This document shows, in pieces, positions 8,634-16,361 of a DNA stretch of 64,000 bases. Location: positions 1,612,001 through 1,676,000 of the forward strand of contig CAVVAJ010000009.1 in the NCBI GenBank assembly GCA_963746255.1. Direction: 5' to 3'. Origin of the DNA: DAOVXM01 sp963746255 (lineage in GTDB: Bacteria > Chloroflexota > Anaerolineae > Anaerolineales > UBA4823). Each line of letters starts with the position of its first letter. Within the stretch, counting starts at the first letter, position 1. Under the pieces are notes generated by a model. It was not told the origin of the DNA, ran no database searches, and was given only the letters and a program-made list of their open reading frames with translations. The position numbers were made by a program, and so were the translations under genes.

Positions 8634-9008
8634 TTATTCAATAAATATTTCGACGTGCTCCCCGTCTTCTTCATCGTACACATCAATAATCTTGCCCTCA
8701 GCGCCGTCATTGATCGCTTCAATTAATTCGTCGAAAGCTACATCGGGTGCATATTGCGAAGCGATATTCAAGCCTGCATCGACCAACCGGAGTGGTAAGT
8801 TAACCGTCGCCTTCGTCTTTCCGCTGTTGGTATCAGTGACTCGTACGCGCAACCAGCGAGCTGTGCCGCCCATGGCGCGGGTCGGTGCTTTGCGTTCGGT
8901 TTTTCCACTTTCTGCTAATGCCGCCAGCAGTTTAGCACCTTCTTCAGCGGAAATCTTTCCATCATCAATCATTTTTAATATTTTCAGTCGTTCGTCGCTG
9001 GTAACCAT
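8634..9008 (-). CDS. SHOCT-like domain protein (short paralogue)
   Basis: A 124-residue soluble protein. The N-terminal 30 residues (SDERLKILKMIDDGKISAEE and then GAKLLAAL) form the short helical SHOCT-like/YvlB N-terminal domain. The rest is a small domain ending DVYDEEDGEHVEIFIE, which is shared almost exactly with the C-terminus of the neighbouring protein. It is the last gene of a four-gene minus-strand operon headed by a DUF2089 regulator, 27 bp after the previous gene. Function is unknown; in Firmicutes similar domains occur in envelope-stress (Lia/Yvl) proteins. Confidence 0.8.
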   Translation of the reverse strand: MVTSDERLKILKMIDDGKISAEEGAKLLAALAESGKTERKAPTRAMGGTARWLRVRVTDTNSGKTKATVNLPLRLVDAGLNIASQYAPDVAFDELIEAINDGAEGKIIDVYDEEDGEHVEIFIE

Positions 9009-9035
9009 ATCGTTATCCTCAGATTGTTTTGTGGT

Positions 9036-9725
9036 TTACCCAATGTAAATCTCTACATGCTCTCCATCTTCTTCGTCAACTTGGATGTAGAACGGTGTCT
9101 CTTTGGTAGTCGTACCTTGTAATGCCAGCAGCACTTCATCCAGAGCGATGTCGTCCATGTGTGGGATGAATGGTCTGAAAGTTCGTATAAACCACGCGGT
9201 GAGACCAAGCGGCAGCGGCAGGCTCAAGGCAATTCTCTGTGGCCATTCTCCTGGTGGCTGCTTTATTCGCAAGTGCAGCCAGGCTGAGTTTCGCGACTGC
9301 CAGGCGATAACCACAAATGCTAGGCCAATCAGGAAAGGTATCCATGCACAAAGGAACCACAAGCCGATTCCAGCAGATTGTTGGGCGTAATACATCAGGA
9401 AGGCACCCACAACGAGTAAACCAACTCCTATCCAAAGCGGGATTGACCAAAACCGGCGCCATTTTTGCGCATCCTCGGGGATGACTTCCGCTTTGTCCAC
9501 CTCTAGAGCTGGATCAGGCTCAGCAGAGATTTCGGCTGGGGTTGATCCTAGCTCTGAAGCGAGCATCGTTTCAGATGTATTAGTAGGGGTTTGATTGCTT
9601 ATCTCGTCCGTTTGATCTTCACCCCCACCAGGATCTAAAGCCTGAAGCAGTTGTAAGCCTTCTTCAGCGGAGATTTTCCCGCTTTGTATCATTTTGAGGA
9701 TTATTCGTCGTTCATCTTCGGTCAT
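9036..9725 (-). CDS. SHOCT-like domain membrane protein
   Basis: A 229-residue protein: N-terminal SHOCT-like helices (MTEDERRIILKMIQSGKISA), an acidic Pro/Thr linker, two membrane segments (about residues 98-120 and 123-145), and a C-terminal domain ending in VDEEDGEHVEIYIG that is homologous to the end of the short paralogue. The start at 9725 is chosen because AGGAA sits 9 nt upstream and the N-terminus then aligns with the paralogue; an in-frame TTG at 9764 is less likely. It probably presents one domain on each side of the membrane-proximal region. Role unknown, possibly envelope sensing. Confidence 0.75.
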   Translation of the reverse strand: MTEDERRIILKMIQSGKISAEEGLQLLQALDPGGGEDQTDEISNQTPTNTSETMLASELGSTPAEISAEPDPALEVDKAEVIPEDAQKWRRFWSIPLWIGVGLLVVGAFLMYYAQQSAGIGLWFLCAWIPFLIGLAFVVIAWQSRNSAWLHLRIKQPPGEWPQRIALSLPLPLGLTAWFIRTFRPFIPHMDDIALDEVLLALQGTTTKETPFYIQVDEEDGEHVEIYIG

Positions 9726-9764
9726 CTGGCCATTCCTAATCATTGCTGGTAGCAAATGCAGCAA

Positions 9765-11030
9765 TCAGCTGCTCTCTATTGCAGCCAATAGTTTTTCAGC
9801 TTCTTCCAGTGAGATCTTCTTTTGTTCCAACATCCGCAAGATCATCAAGCGCTCTTCATCTGAAACAGACGACTGTGGCGGGTTTGGGGCGGATTGCGCG
9901 CTACCGCTGAAGCTCCAGCTCTCGCTTGACTGTGAGCGCTGCCGACGTTCAGTAGCGCGTGCCTTTAATTCAGCCTTCCGCTGAGCAGACACAATTTTTC
10001 GATCCAATTTCTCGTGGGCACGACGCATTTTTTCTTGCGCTCGCGTAGAGGCTTGCTGGGATTCCTCGCGGGCGCGCTGCACGATCCGTTCAGTATCTGC
10101 CTCTGAAAAGCCTGCTGTGGCCAGAGATTCAGACAGCTCGTCCAATTGGCTATCTAAGATCTCAAGCTGGCTTTCAATTTGGGCACCTATTTGAGCATTG
10201 ATTTGTCGGCTGAAGTCATTTGATATCCCTGCAAAGGCATCATCAAGTTCTGCTTCGATATCATCCATTTCCACCCAATCAGCCTCTTGTGTCGCAACCG
10301 TGAGTTTGCCGCCTGCGACAAGCATTAAGCTAGCTGCGCCAGCTCCAAGTGAAAAGCTATAGCTGCTTGAATTAATAACATTCTTCTCTTCTGGCAGCCG
10401 TAGTGCAATATAATTCTCGCCGCTGGTGAGTTCAGCCTGCAAACTTGCATCTTCTGGTATCTTACAGATGATGTTGCCGCCGGCTTTGATCTGATATTCA
10501 CTGCCAATCATCATGCACAGGCGAATGCGAGCATTGCCGGAGGCATTGACATTGATATCATCTTCTGCGTCGCGTAATTCAATATTGCCGTGAATTTGAT
10601 CGATCATACATTCCCCTTCAACGTCCCTAACTATCGCATTACCAATTACCTGATCTATATGCAGGTCTCCAACTATCTGTCTAGCGAGCAAGTCGCCTTG
10701 GATAATTGTGGCTTGGGTGCTGCCAACGTTTCGCAATGCCAAACTGCCTTGAATCCGGTCAATGTGTACAGTGCTATCAACCAGCTTTATACGAACATTC
10801 CCCCGTACCGTGCCTATTCGAATAATCGTATCGTGCGGTGCCCGTATGAGACAGTTTCCCTTAGTCTCGATGCGCAAAGTCCCTTCCTGGGCTTCGGTGG
10901 GCAAATCTGATGCTGCGCTTGTTTTTATCAATATATCTGCGTGATCCCAGCCCTTGACTTGCAGGTTGCCTAAGATATTTTCAAGCATGATTTCTGAGAT
11001 TCCCGCAGCAGGGAACTTCTGCTCCGCCAT
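9765..11030 (-). CDS. DUF4097-like beta-helical protein with C-terminal SHOCT-like domain
   Basis: A 421-residue protein. Residues 1-230 are repeating short beta strands (GTVRGNVRIKL, IQGSLALRNV, IVGDLHIDQV, IHGNIELRDA), a right-handed beta-helix/adhesin-like pattern as in DUF4097. Residues 260-360 are charged and helical, likely coiled coil. The last 30 residues (EERLMILRMLEQKKISLEEA) are the SHOCT-like module, here at the C-terminus instead of the N-terminus. The stop lies 2 bp from the DUF2089 gene side of the operon. No signal peptide or membrane segment is visible. Function unknown. Confidence 0.78.
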   Translation of the reverse strand: MAEQKFPAAGISEIMLENILGNLQVKGWDHADILIKTSAASDLPTEAQEGTLRIETKGNCLIRAPHDTIIRIGTVRGNVRIKLVDSTVHIDRIQGSLALRNVGSTQATIIQGDLLARQIVGDLHIDQVIGNAIVRDVEGECMIDQIHGNIELRDAEDDINVNASGNARIRLCMMIGSEYQIKAGGNIICKIPEDASLQAELTSGENYIALRLPEEKNVINSSSYSFSLGAGAASLMLVAGGKLTVATQEADWVEMDDIEAELDDAFAGISNDFSRQINAQIGAQIESQLEILDSQLDELSESLATAGFSEADTERIVQRAREESQQASTRAQEKMRRAHEKLDRKIVSAQRKAELKARATERRQRSQSSESWSFSGSAQSAPNPPQSSVSDEERLMILRMLEQKKISLEEAEKLLAAIESS

Positions 11031-11032
11031 TG

Positions 11033-11419
11033 CTAGCCTCCTTTCTCTTGTAAGAGCTGCATGGCTTGATCAACCGATATCTGCCCGTTCTCAAGTTCCT
11101 CGAGGATGTGCTTCCGATCTTCCTCGGACAACCCGCTGTGCTCCTCATCTTTTCCGGGTTCGTATCCCATGGCGCGGATGATCTCATGCAATCGATTGCG
11201 AATGGTTGGGTAAGATAATCCGAGTTCGCCCTCCATGCGGTTGATCTTTCCTTCACAACGGATAAATGTCTGTACGAATACCAGCTGGGTGGGGTTGAGG
11301 TGGGCAAATGGGCTGGTCATAAAACGACTCTCAATCGTCGTATCACAATCACGGCAATAGATCCGTGTTACTGTAATCTCACCACCACAGATTAGGCAAT
11401 TAGTAGGTAATGTGTTCAT
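11033..11419 (-). CDS. DUF2089 family putative transcriptional regulator
   Basis: A 128-residue protein with an N-terminal zinc-ribbon-like part (CLICGG and CRDCDT), then a helix-turn-helix-like segment (EGKINRMEGELGLSYPTIRN) typical of DUF2089. The C-terminal SHOCT-like helices (DRKHILEELENGQISVDQAM) match the three downstream proteins. It is the first gene of the operon. Its promoter at 11454-11481 and the inverted repeat directly upstream suggest autoregulation, which is an inference. The HTH and the operon position make a DNA-binding role plausible. Confidence 0.82.
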   Translation of the reverse strand: MNTLPTNCLICGGEITVTRIYCRDCDTTIESRFMTSPFAHLNPTQLVFVQTFIRCEGKINRMEGELGLSYPTIRNRLHEIIRAMGYEPGKDEEHSGLSEEDRKHILEELENGQISVDQAMQLLQEKGG

Positions 11420-11453
11420 CCTGCTCTCCGTAATCGAGTTTGAATCTGTTTAT

Positions 11454-11481
11454 ATTATAACAAAATTATTAATACAGTCAA
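11454..11481 (-). promoter_or_regulatory. Sigma-70-type promoter of the DUF2089/SHOCT operon
   Basis: On the minus strand TTGACT (11476-11481) and a perfect TATAAT (11454-11459) are 16 bp apart. The transcript would start about 27 nt before the DUF2089 ATG. The region is markedly AT-rich. Confidence 0.75.
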
Positions 11482-11485
11482 GAGA

Positions 11486-11521
11486 ATTTAATTGATATTA
11501 TAAAAGAGGTATCAATTAAAT
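11486..11521. repeat. 12-bp perfect inverted repeat, candidate operator
   Basis: ATTTAATTGATA at 11486-11497 is repeated inverted as TATCAATTAAAT at 11510-11521 with a 12-nt spacer. It sits 4 bp upstream of the -35 box of the DUF2089 operon. It is AT-rich with no T-run and is distinct from the terminator hairpin next to it, so it fits a dimeric protein-binding site better than a terminator. Confidence 0.6.
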
Positions 11522-11549
11522 AAAGAAGGTTTGAGAATATCCTCAAACC
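11521..11549 (-). terminator. Terminator of the LysM/M23 gene cluster
   Basis: Minus-strand hairpin GGTTTGAG / CTCAAACC (11528-11535 with 11542-11549), loop of 6 nt, followed by TTCTTTATTT. It lies 31 bp beyond the stop of the last M23 gene. Confidence 0.7.
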
Positions 11550-11579
11550 GTTCGCAGTTTTATCTTTTGGAATAATCGA

Positions 11580-13070
11580 TTAACGTTCGGCGGCCTGGAT
11601 GAAACTACCCTGGTTTGAGCAGACACAGGCGGTAACAGTTCGGGAGAGGCTCGTAAGTGTTCCCTGGTAGGGCGTATCTCCATTGTGAGCGACCCATCCT
11701 TCCAAATTAAATGCCAATACCCCATCTGCAGCGATCCATTCGCCGTTGTATTTGCGCGCAATATGAATGTGGGTACCAGTGCTCGTGCCGCCTTCGCAGG
11801 AGGGATATCCCAGCGGGTCTCCATTTTGCACGATAGTGCCGATAGGAGCCCGGTTTTCAGTGGCTATGTGCAGATAGAAGATATTCCAACCGGTCCGCTC
11901 ATCACCATCTCCATCCAAATCCAGGATAATCTCACCAGTTTCGGAACGGACAACCACACCAGCTGCGATCGCCGTTGCCCATTCAGTGGTTGGTATGCAG
12001 CCTGAAGCGACCGCAGGGGGTGCAAAATCTAACGCTGCGCTTGGTTCGCCGACTCCCCAACCAGTATGGGGACCGCCTGTATAAGCCCAGGTGTTGCCAG
12101 GCTCAAAAGGTAGGGATAGAGGTGGTTGCTCAAGACTGGCAGGGATATGGGGAGCCTCATCCTGCCATGGATCGCCAAATACCTGGGTGTATGTTTTCCC
12201 CAAACCCTCCGATGAGATTGCTAGCTCGAACTCGTTTCCAGTAAGCAGGGTGTTAAAGTAGTTCTGCAAACTAACTGTTGCTGCATTAATCCATGGGTCA
12301 AACCTCATCAACTGACCATCTTGTCGTTCGATGGAGGTCAGAGACGCGGCTCGCCACGGGTAGTAACCGTTATTCAGCAGGTTAGCCGTCCAAAGCAACT
12401 GCCGGTATAGACCTTTGCGATCGCGGGAGGTATATCCCAGCGGATAGGTGCGTGCATCTTCTGTCGGTTCGGGGTTGGATAACGCGCCTGTTTGGTACTC
12501 CATAAGCGCCAGCAGCAGTTTTGGGCTGACGCTGAATTTAAGTGCTACCAGGTCGACAATCTCCGCTGCGGTTCGGTTGGCACCAGCTGCATACTCTGTG
12601 TAGATGGAGGCCCAACCGGGTTGAGTCGCTAAGAAACCACGGGTGTCAAACTCAATCATGCTCGGCCCGTTAATAAACTGGCTGTCAGGAATGATCCGGT
12701 AAGATGAACCCCAGAGGGGTAGATAGTAGATGGGTATTTGCATAGGCATCCCAGGCGGCATGGTTGTAGCCGTCTCTGGGATGGTTGGATTGGCTTCCCT
12801 GATCTCTTCCACTGAGGTATTAAATCGTATGGCTAAAGCTGGCAGCGTGTCACCGGTTTGAGCGATGTATTCAACCAGCTCGCCTGGTTCATATATCGGT
12901 CTCTCTGTGGTTTTAGGAACATCTAGCTGCGTGCTGCTCTCAGGTTGGGAGGATACTTGCTCTAGGGCTTGGAACCTGCTGGCAGCAGCATCGGATTGGC
13001 AGGCGGTCAGTATGAATACTACAATCATCAGCCACGCTGTTTTTTGCAAGAAGGTGGTTTGAGACAACAT
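11580..13070 (-). CDS. LysM/M23 peptidase-domain lipoprotein (paralogue 1)
   Basis: A 496-residue predicted lipoprotein. The start at 13070 is chosen because it begins a signal peptide with lipobox LTAC (Cys near residue 24), only 1 bp after the previous gene stop. A LysM-like segment (YIAQTGDTLPALAIRFNTS) is followed by a helical region with conserved LLLALMEYQ. The C-terminal M23-like domain has GGPHTGWG, ALDFAPP and GTHIHIARKYNGEW, whose His, Asp and HxH are the probable zinc ligands. M23 enzymes cut peptidoglycan cross-bridges. The His-to-Asp spacing is longer than the usual HxxxD, so activity is uncertain. It is the last of four tandem paralogues. Confidence 0.85.
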   Translation of the reverse strand: MLSQTTFLQKTAWLMIVVFILTACQSDAAASRFQALEQVSSQPESSTQLDVPKTTERPIYEPGELVEYIAQTGDTLPALAIRFNTSVEEIREANPTIPETATTMPPGMPMQIPIYYLPLWGSSYRIIPDSQFINGPSMIEFDTRGFLATQPGWASIYTEYAAGANRTAAEIVDLVALKFSVSPKLLLALMEYQTGALSNPEPTEDARTYPLGYTSRDRKGLYRQLLWTANLLNNGYYPWRAASLTSIERQDGQLMRFDPWINAATVSLQNYFNTLLTGNEFELAISSEGLGKTYTQVFGDPWQDEAPHIPASLEQPPLSLPFEPGNTWAYTGGPHTGWGVGEPSAALDFAPPAVASGCIPTTEWATAIAAGVVVRSETGEIILDLDGDGDERTGWNIFYLHIATENRAPIGTIVQNGDPLGYPSCEGGTSTGTHIHIARKYNGEWIAADGVLAFNLEGWVAHNGDTPYQGTLTSLSRTVTACVCSNQGSFIQAAER

Positions 13071-13071
13071 A

Positions 13072-14676
13072 TTATTCTGCTTCAATGATATCAGGGCGCG
13101 TGATTTGGGTGTAGATTGAACCGTTTGGATGGGCTGTCCGTATCTGGGAACCATTTTCCAATATGCCCTCATATGGTTTGTCGCCAGCAATGGCAACCCA
13201 GCCATCAAGGATGAACGGAATTGGCCCACCCGCGAGGATCCACTCGCCGTTGAATTTCCGAGCTATGTGGACATGTGTTCCATTCGCAGGCCCACCCTCA
13301 CAGGACGGGTGCCCAATCCGGTCACCGGCCTTTAGGCGTGTGCCTGATTCTATCCGCTCGCGTTCTTCAATATGCATATAGAGAATCACCCATCCGGTTT
13401 GTTCTAAGCCATCACTATCCTGCCCGGGCAAAGGATCGATATCTTGAATCACAATCCCAGCACCAGTGCGCACAATCATACCATCGGCAACAGCCGTTAC
13501 CCAGGCTTTGGAGGACACACAGCCGCTTTCTGCGCTGGCAGGTGCAAAATCAAGCGCAGCTAATGCACCGTTTTTCTCCCACGCTGGATGAGGACCACTC
13601 GTGTAGCTCCAGAGTTTGCCCACTTCGAAAGGCAGCTGCATCAACGGCTGCGAAAGTCCTGGCGGAAGCAGAGGCTCTACTTTTGCGGCTCGCGGCCATG
13701 GATCGCCAAACATGCTGGCGTGCAGCCCGGGCAAACCACGCTCAGGATCAACATACTCAACTAATTGGGCCAAAACGTGTTTTTGTGCATAATAATAAAT
13801 CAGCCCAACGCTACCTGCATTGAGGTAAGGCGAAGGGCGGTACATTGTACCATCTATCAATTGGATTTCCTTTAATGTACCTGCCCGCCAACCGTAGTAT
13901 CCTACTGAGAGTTGGTCTGCTAACCAACTGAGCTGTAGATATAATCCCTTTCGGTGGAAATCTTCATTTCCAAGCATATATTCGATGTTGATATTCTCGC
14001 CAGGTTGCCCGAACACAGCTTGCGTTTCATATTCAAGGATAGAGAGCAAAAAGCGCGGGTTGATTGAGTTTTCTAAAGCGACCCGCTGAATGATATCAGC
14101 GGCTGATGTCCAGCCGCTTGAACGCATGTATTCTTGGTGCGAGGCGAAGAAACCGCCAGCTAAAGATAAATATGCTGCAACATCAAAGTCCACTGCTGAT
14201 GGAGAGTAGAGGAATTCGCTGTCGGGCATGAATGGTTCAATCTCGGCAAAAATAGTCGTACCATCAGGCAGCCAAATTTTCTCACCCGCAGGTAAATAAC
14301 CGCTTTCCACGTTATGGTTGTTGAAGGTTAGTTCCTGTTCGGATAACTGGAAACGGGCGGCCACGACAGGCAGACTGTCGCCAGATTGGATTAGATAATA
14401 GGACCGCTGAGTAGCTGCAGGTGTTGGGGGATCGAATGTGGGGGTGAGTGAGCTGGTTGCAGGTGTATTAATTACGGTTAGCGGCTGCTCTGGGGCTGGA
14501 TTGGCAGTATCTGTCACCCCCGTTGCTTTGATGGTCGGATTAGCTCGAGTGGGGGTAGCAGTGGAAGTAAGCTTCCGGCTAATTGCAGTAGACCGGCATG
14601 AAGAAAGGGGCAGCAGCAGGCAGATGGCAATGAAGTTGAGAATGCTGATTTTGAGCCATATTTTAATAAGGGTCAT
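13072..14676 (-). CDS. LysM/M23 peptidase-domain lipoprotein (paralogue 2)
   Basis: A 534-residue predicted lipoprotein with lipobox LSSC about 27 residues from the ATG at 14676. An alternative ATG at 14703 adds nine residues. The chosen start overlaps the end of the upstream paralogue by 14 bp. After a Thr/Pro-rich linker comes a LysM-like segment (LIQSGDSLPVVAARFQLSEQ), a helical middle region (RFLLSILEYET) and an M23-like C-terminus with SGPHPAW, ALDFAPA and GTHVHIARKFNGEW. It is anchored to the outer face of the membrane and is probably concerned with cell wall binding or turnover. The same atypical His-Asp spacing as its paralogues is seen. Confidence 0.83.
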   Translation of the reverse strand: MTLIKIWLKISILNFIAICLLLPLSSCRSTAISRKLTSTATPTRANPTIKATGVTDTANPAPEQPLTVINTPATSSLTPTFDPPTPAATQRSYYLIQSGDSLPVVAARFQLSEQELTFNNHNVESGYLPAGEKIWLPDGTTIFAEIEPFMPDSEFLYSPSAVDFDVAAYLSLAGGFFASHQEYMRSSGWTSAADIIQRVALENSINPRFLLSILEYETQAVFGQPGENINIEYMLGNEDFHRKGLYLQLSWLADQLSVGYYGWRAGTLKEIQLIDGTMYRPSPYLNAGSVGLIYYYAQKHVLAQLVEYVDPERGLPGLHASMFGDPWPRAAKVEPLLPPGLSQPLMQLPFEVGKLWSYTSGPHPAWEKNGALAALDFAPASAESGCVSSKAWVTAVADGMIVRTGAGIVIQDIDPLPGQDSDGLEQTGWVILYMHIEERERIESGTRLKAGDRIGHPSCEGGPANGTHVHIARKFNGEWILAGGPIPFILDGWVAIAGDKPYEGILENGSQIRTAHPNGSIYTQITRPDIIEAE

Positions 14677-16354
14677 CAGGCATTCGCATAATACGCGTTT
14701 CATAAGAGCCACAGGTGCAGGCCGGGATTGTCTCGCTACCACGGATCAGCGTACCTTTGTACGCTTCTTCCCCGGCATGGACTTGCCAGCCACTCAGTAC
14801 AAACGGCATCGGACCATCAGCTGCAATCCATTCACCGTTATATTTGCGCGCGATATGCACGTGCGTACCAGTAGCCATCCCACCTTCACAAGATGGATGT
14901 CCTAAATGATCGCCGATGTTCACCCAGGTGCCGATAGGCACGCTGCTGTCATTGGAGACATGTAGGTGGAGGACAACCCAACCGGTTTGTTCCAACCCAT
15001 CCCCATCTAAATCCAGTACAACAACACCTTTCCCCGAACGGACAACGAGACCAGAGGCGGAGGCTACTACCCAAGCGTTCGAATCCTGACAGCCGGGTTC
15101 AGAGCTGGCTGGCGCAAAGTCAACCGCCGCATATGAACCATCATGCTCCCAAGCTCCATGCGGTCCGCCCGTATAACTCCATAGGCGTTCCATGTCGAAG
15201 GGTAAAATCAGTTGAGGTTGTTTTAATCCGGGCGGATACAGCGGCTCGACAGATTGGGCACGCCCCCAAGGTGTCCCGAACATCTCTTCATACAAAGGCG
15301 GGAAACCATTTTCCAAATCTAAAGCTTGGATCCATTGTTCGCTGTTATATATTTGGGCGAAATAATAATGCAATGCGACGCTGCCTGCATTCAAATCAGG
15401 GGCCAGCCTGGCTGAGATACTGTCCGAGAAATTAAGATCGATCAACCGCCCTTCTCGCCAGCTGTAGTATCCCACCGATAAGTGATTTACTGCCCAGATC
15501 AATTGGCGGAATAGCCCTTTTTCGCTAAGATTGATGTGGCCTAATGGGTACTCACTGTCTGCAAGTGTTGCCGGTTCTCCGAAAACCCAGCCGCTCTGGA
15601 ACTCTAACAATGCCAGCAGCAGTCTGGGATTGATTGAGTTCTCAATTGCTACTCGCTTTATGATCTGTGCTCCAGTCAGTGTGCCGGTGCTTTGAAACCA
15701 TTCTTTGTGGCGGCTGAGATATCCCCCGGCGTCCGCAACATAGGTTTCAATGTCAAAATCAGTCGCCGATGGTGAGTATACTAATTCACTATCAGGTAAT
15801 ATTCGCTGTGACGAGGTGGTGTTCGCTAGGCTGCGGGGGATGATCAACAGCTGGTTTGGGGGTAAAAGTTCATTCTCCGGCAATGGCTCGGGGGAGGTGA
15901 TATCTTCGGGTGCAACACCGAAGCGCACAGCTACCACCGGTAATGTATCTGCGGCTTGTGAATAATATAATACTGGCGCGCTGTTGACAGGCTCCGGTGT
16001 GGCTGTATCTGGTGCTTGGGGCGCCCTTGGGATAGTGGGGGTTGCTTGACCTTCCGGCGCAAGGGATGAACCACTTCCCGAAGTTTCACCAGCCACAGCA
16101 GTGTTTTCTGGCTGTGGGCTGCTGACTGGCTCAGCCAAGTGTGTTGGTACAGGGGTGTTGAATATAAAATCGATTTCTCCTGCACTGGCGCTGGCTTGGT
16201 TCGGTGGAATCCAATACCCACTTGTGGTACAGGAACTCATCAAGATCGTCACTGAGAAGAATATGGCTATGTAAACAGCGAAATAATCCTTGAGCCGCTT
16301 CAGAAGCGAACCAGGCCGCCAGACTAGATTTACCCAGGCAGTTATCACATTCAT
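14663..16354 (-). CDS. LysM/M23 peptidase-domain lipoprotein (paralogue 3)
   Basis: A 563-residue predicted lipoprotein, lipobox MSSC near residue 42 after a longer basic N-region (LLKRLKDYF). A Pro/Thr-rich linker precedes a LysM-like segment (YYSQAADTLPVVAVRFGVAP), less well conserved than in paralogue 4. The helical region (LLLALLEFQSGW) and the M23-like domain (GGPHGAWEHDGSYAAVDFAP; GTHVHIARKYNGEW) follow. LDLDGDGLEQTGW is a shared loop found in all four copies. The start is 7 bp after the upstream paralogue, so the cluster is one transcription unit. Confidence 0.84.
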   Translation of the reverse strand: MNVITAWVNLVWRPGSLLKRLKDYFAVYIAIFFSVTILMSSCTTSGYWIPPNQASASAGEIDFIFNTPVPTHLAEPVSSPQPENTAVAGETSGSGSSLAPEGQATPTIPRAPQAPDTATPEPVNSAPVLYYSQAADTLPVVAVRFGVAPEDITSPEPLPENELLPPNQLLIIPRSLANTTSSQRILPDSELVYSPSATDFDIETYVADAGGYLSRHKEWFQSTGTLTGAQIIKRVAIENSINPRLLLALLEFQSGWVFGEPATLADSEYPLGHINLSEKGLFRQLIWAVNHLSVGYYSWREGRLIDLNFSDSISARLAPDLNAGSVALHYYFAQIYNSEQWIQALDLENGFPPLYEEMFGTPWGRAQSVEPLYPPGLKQPQLILPFDMERLWSYTGGPHGAWEHDGSYAAVDFAPASSEPGCQDSNAWVVASASGLVVRSGKGVVVLDLDGDGLEQTGWVVLHLHVSNDSSVPIGTWVNIGDHLGHPSCEGGMATGTHVHIARKYNGEWIAADGPMPFVLSGWQVHAGEEAYKGTLIRGSETIPACTCGSYETRIMRMPDDPY

Positions 16355-16361
16355 TTAGTGC

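Noticed and set aside
13275..13823. 182-codon plus-strand frame over the M23 cluster
   Set aside because: Antisense shadow of the second paralogue; it contains no motif.
14438..14905. 155-codon plus-strand frame at the M23 paralogue border
   Set aside because: It is opposite to the overlapping ends of two strongly conserved minus-strand genes.
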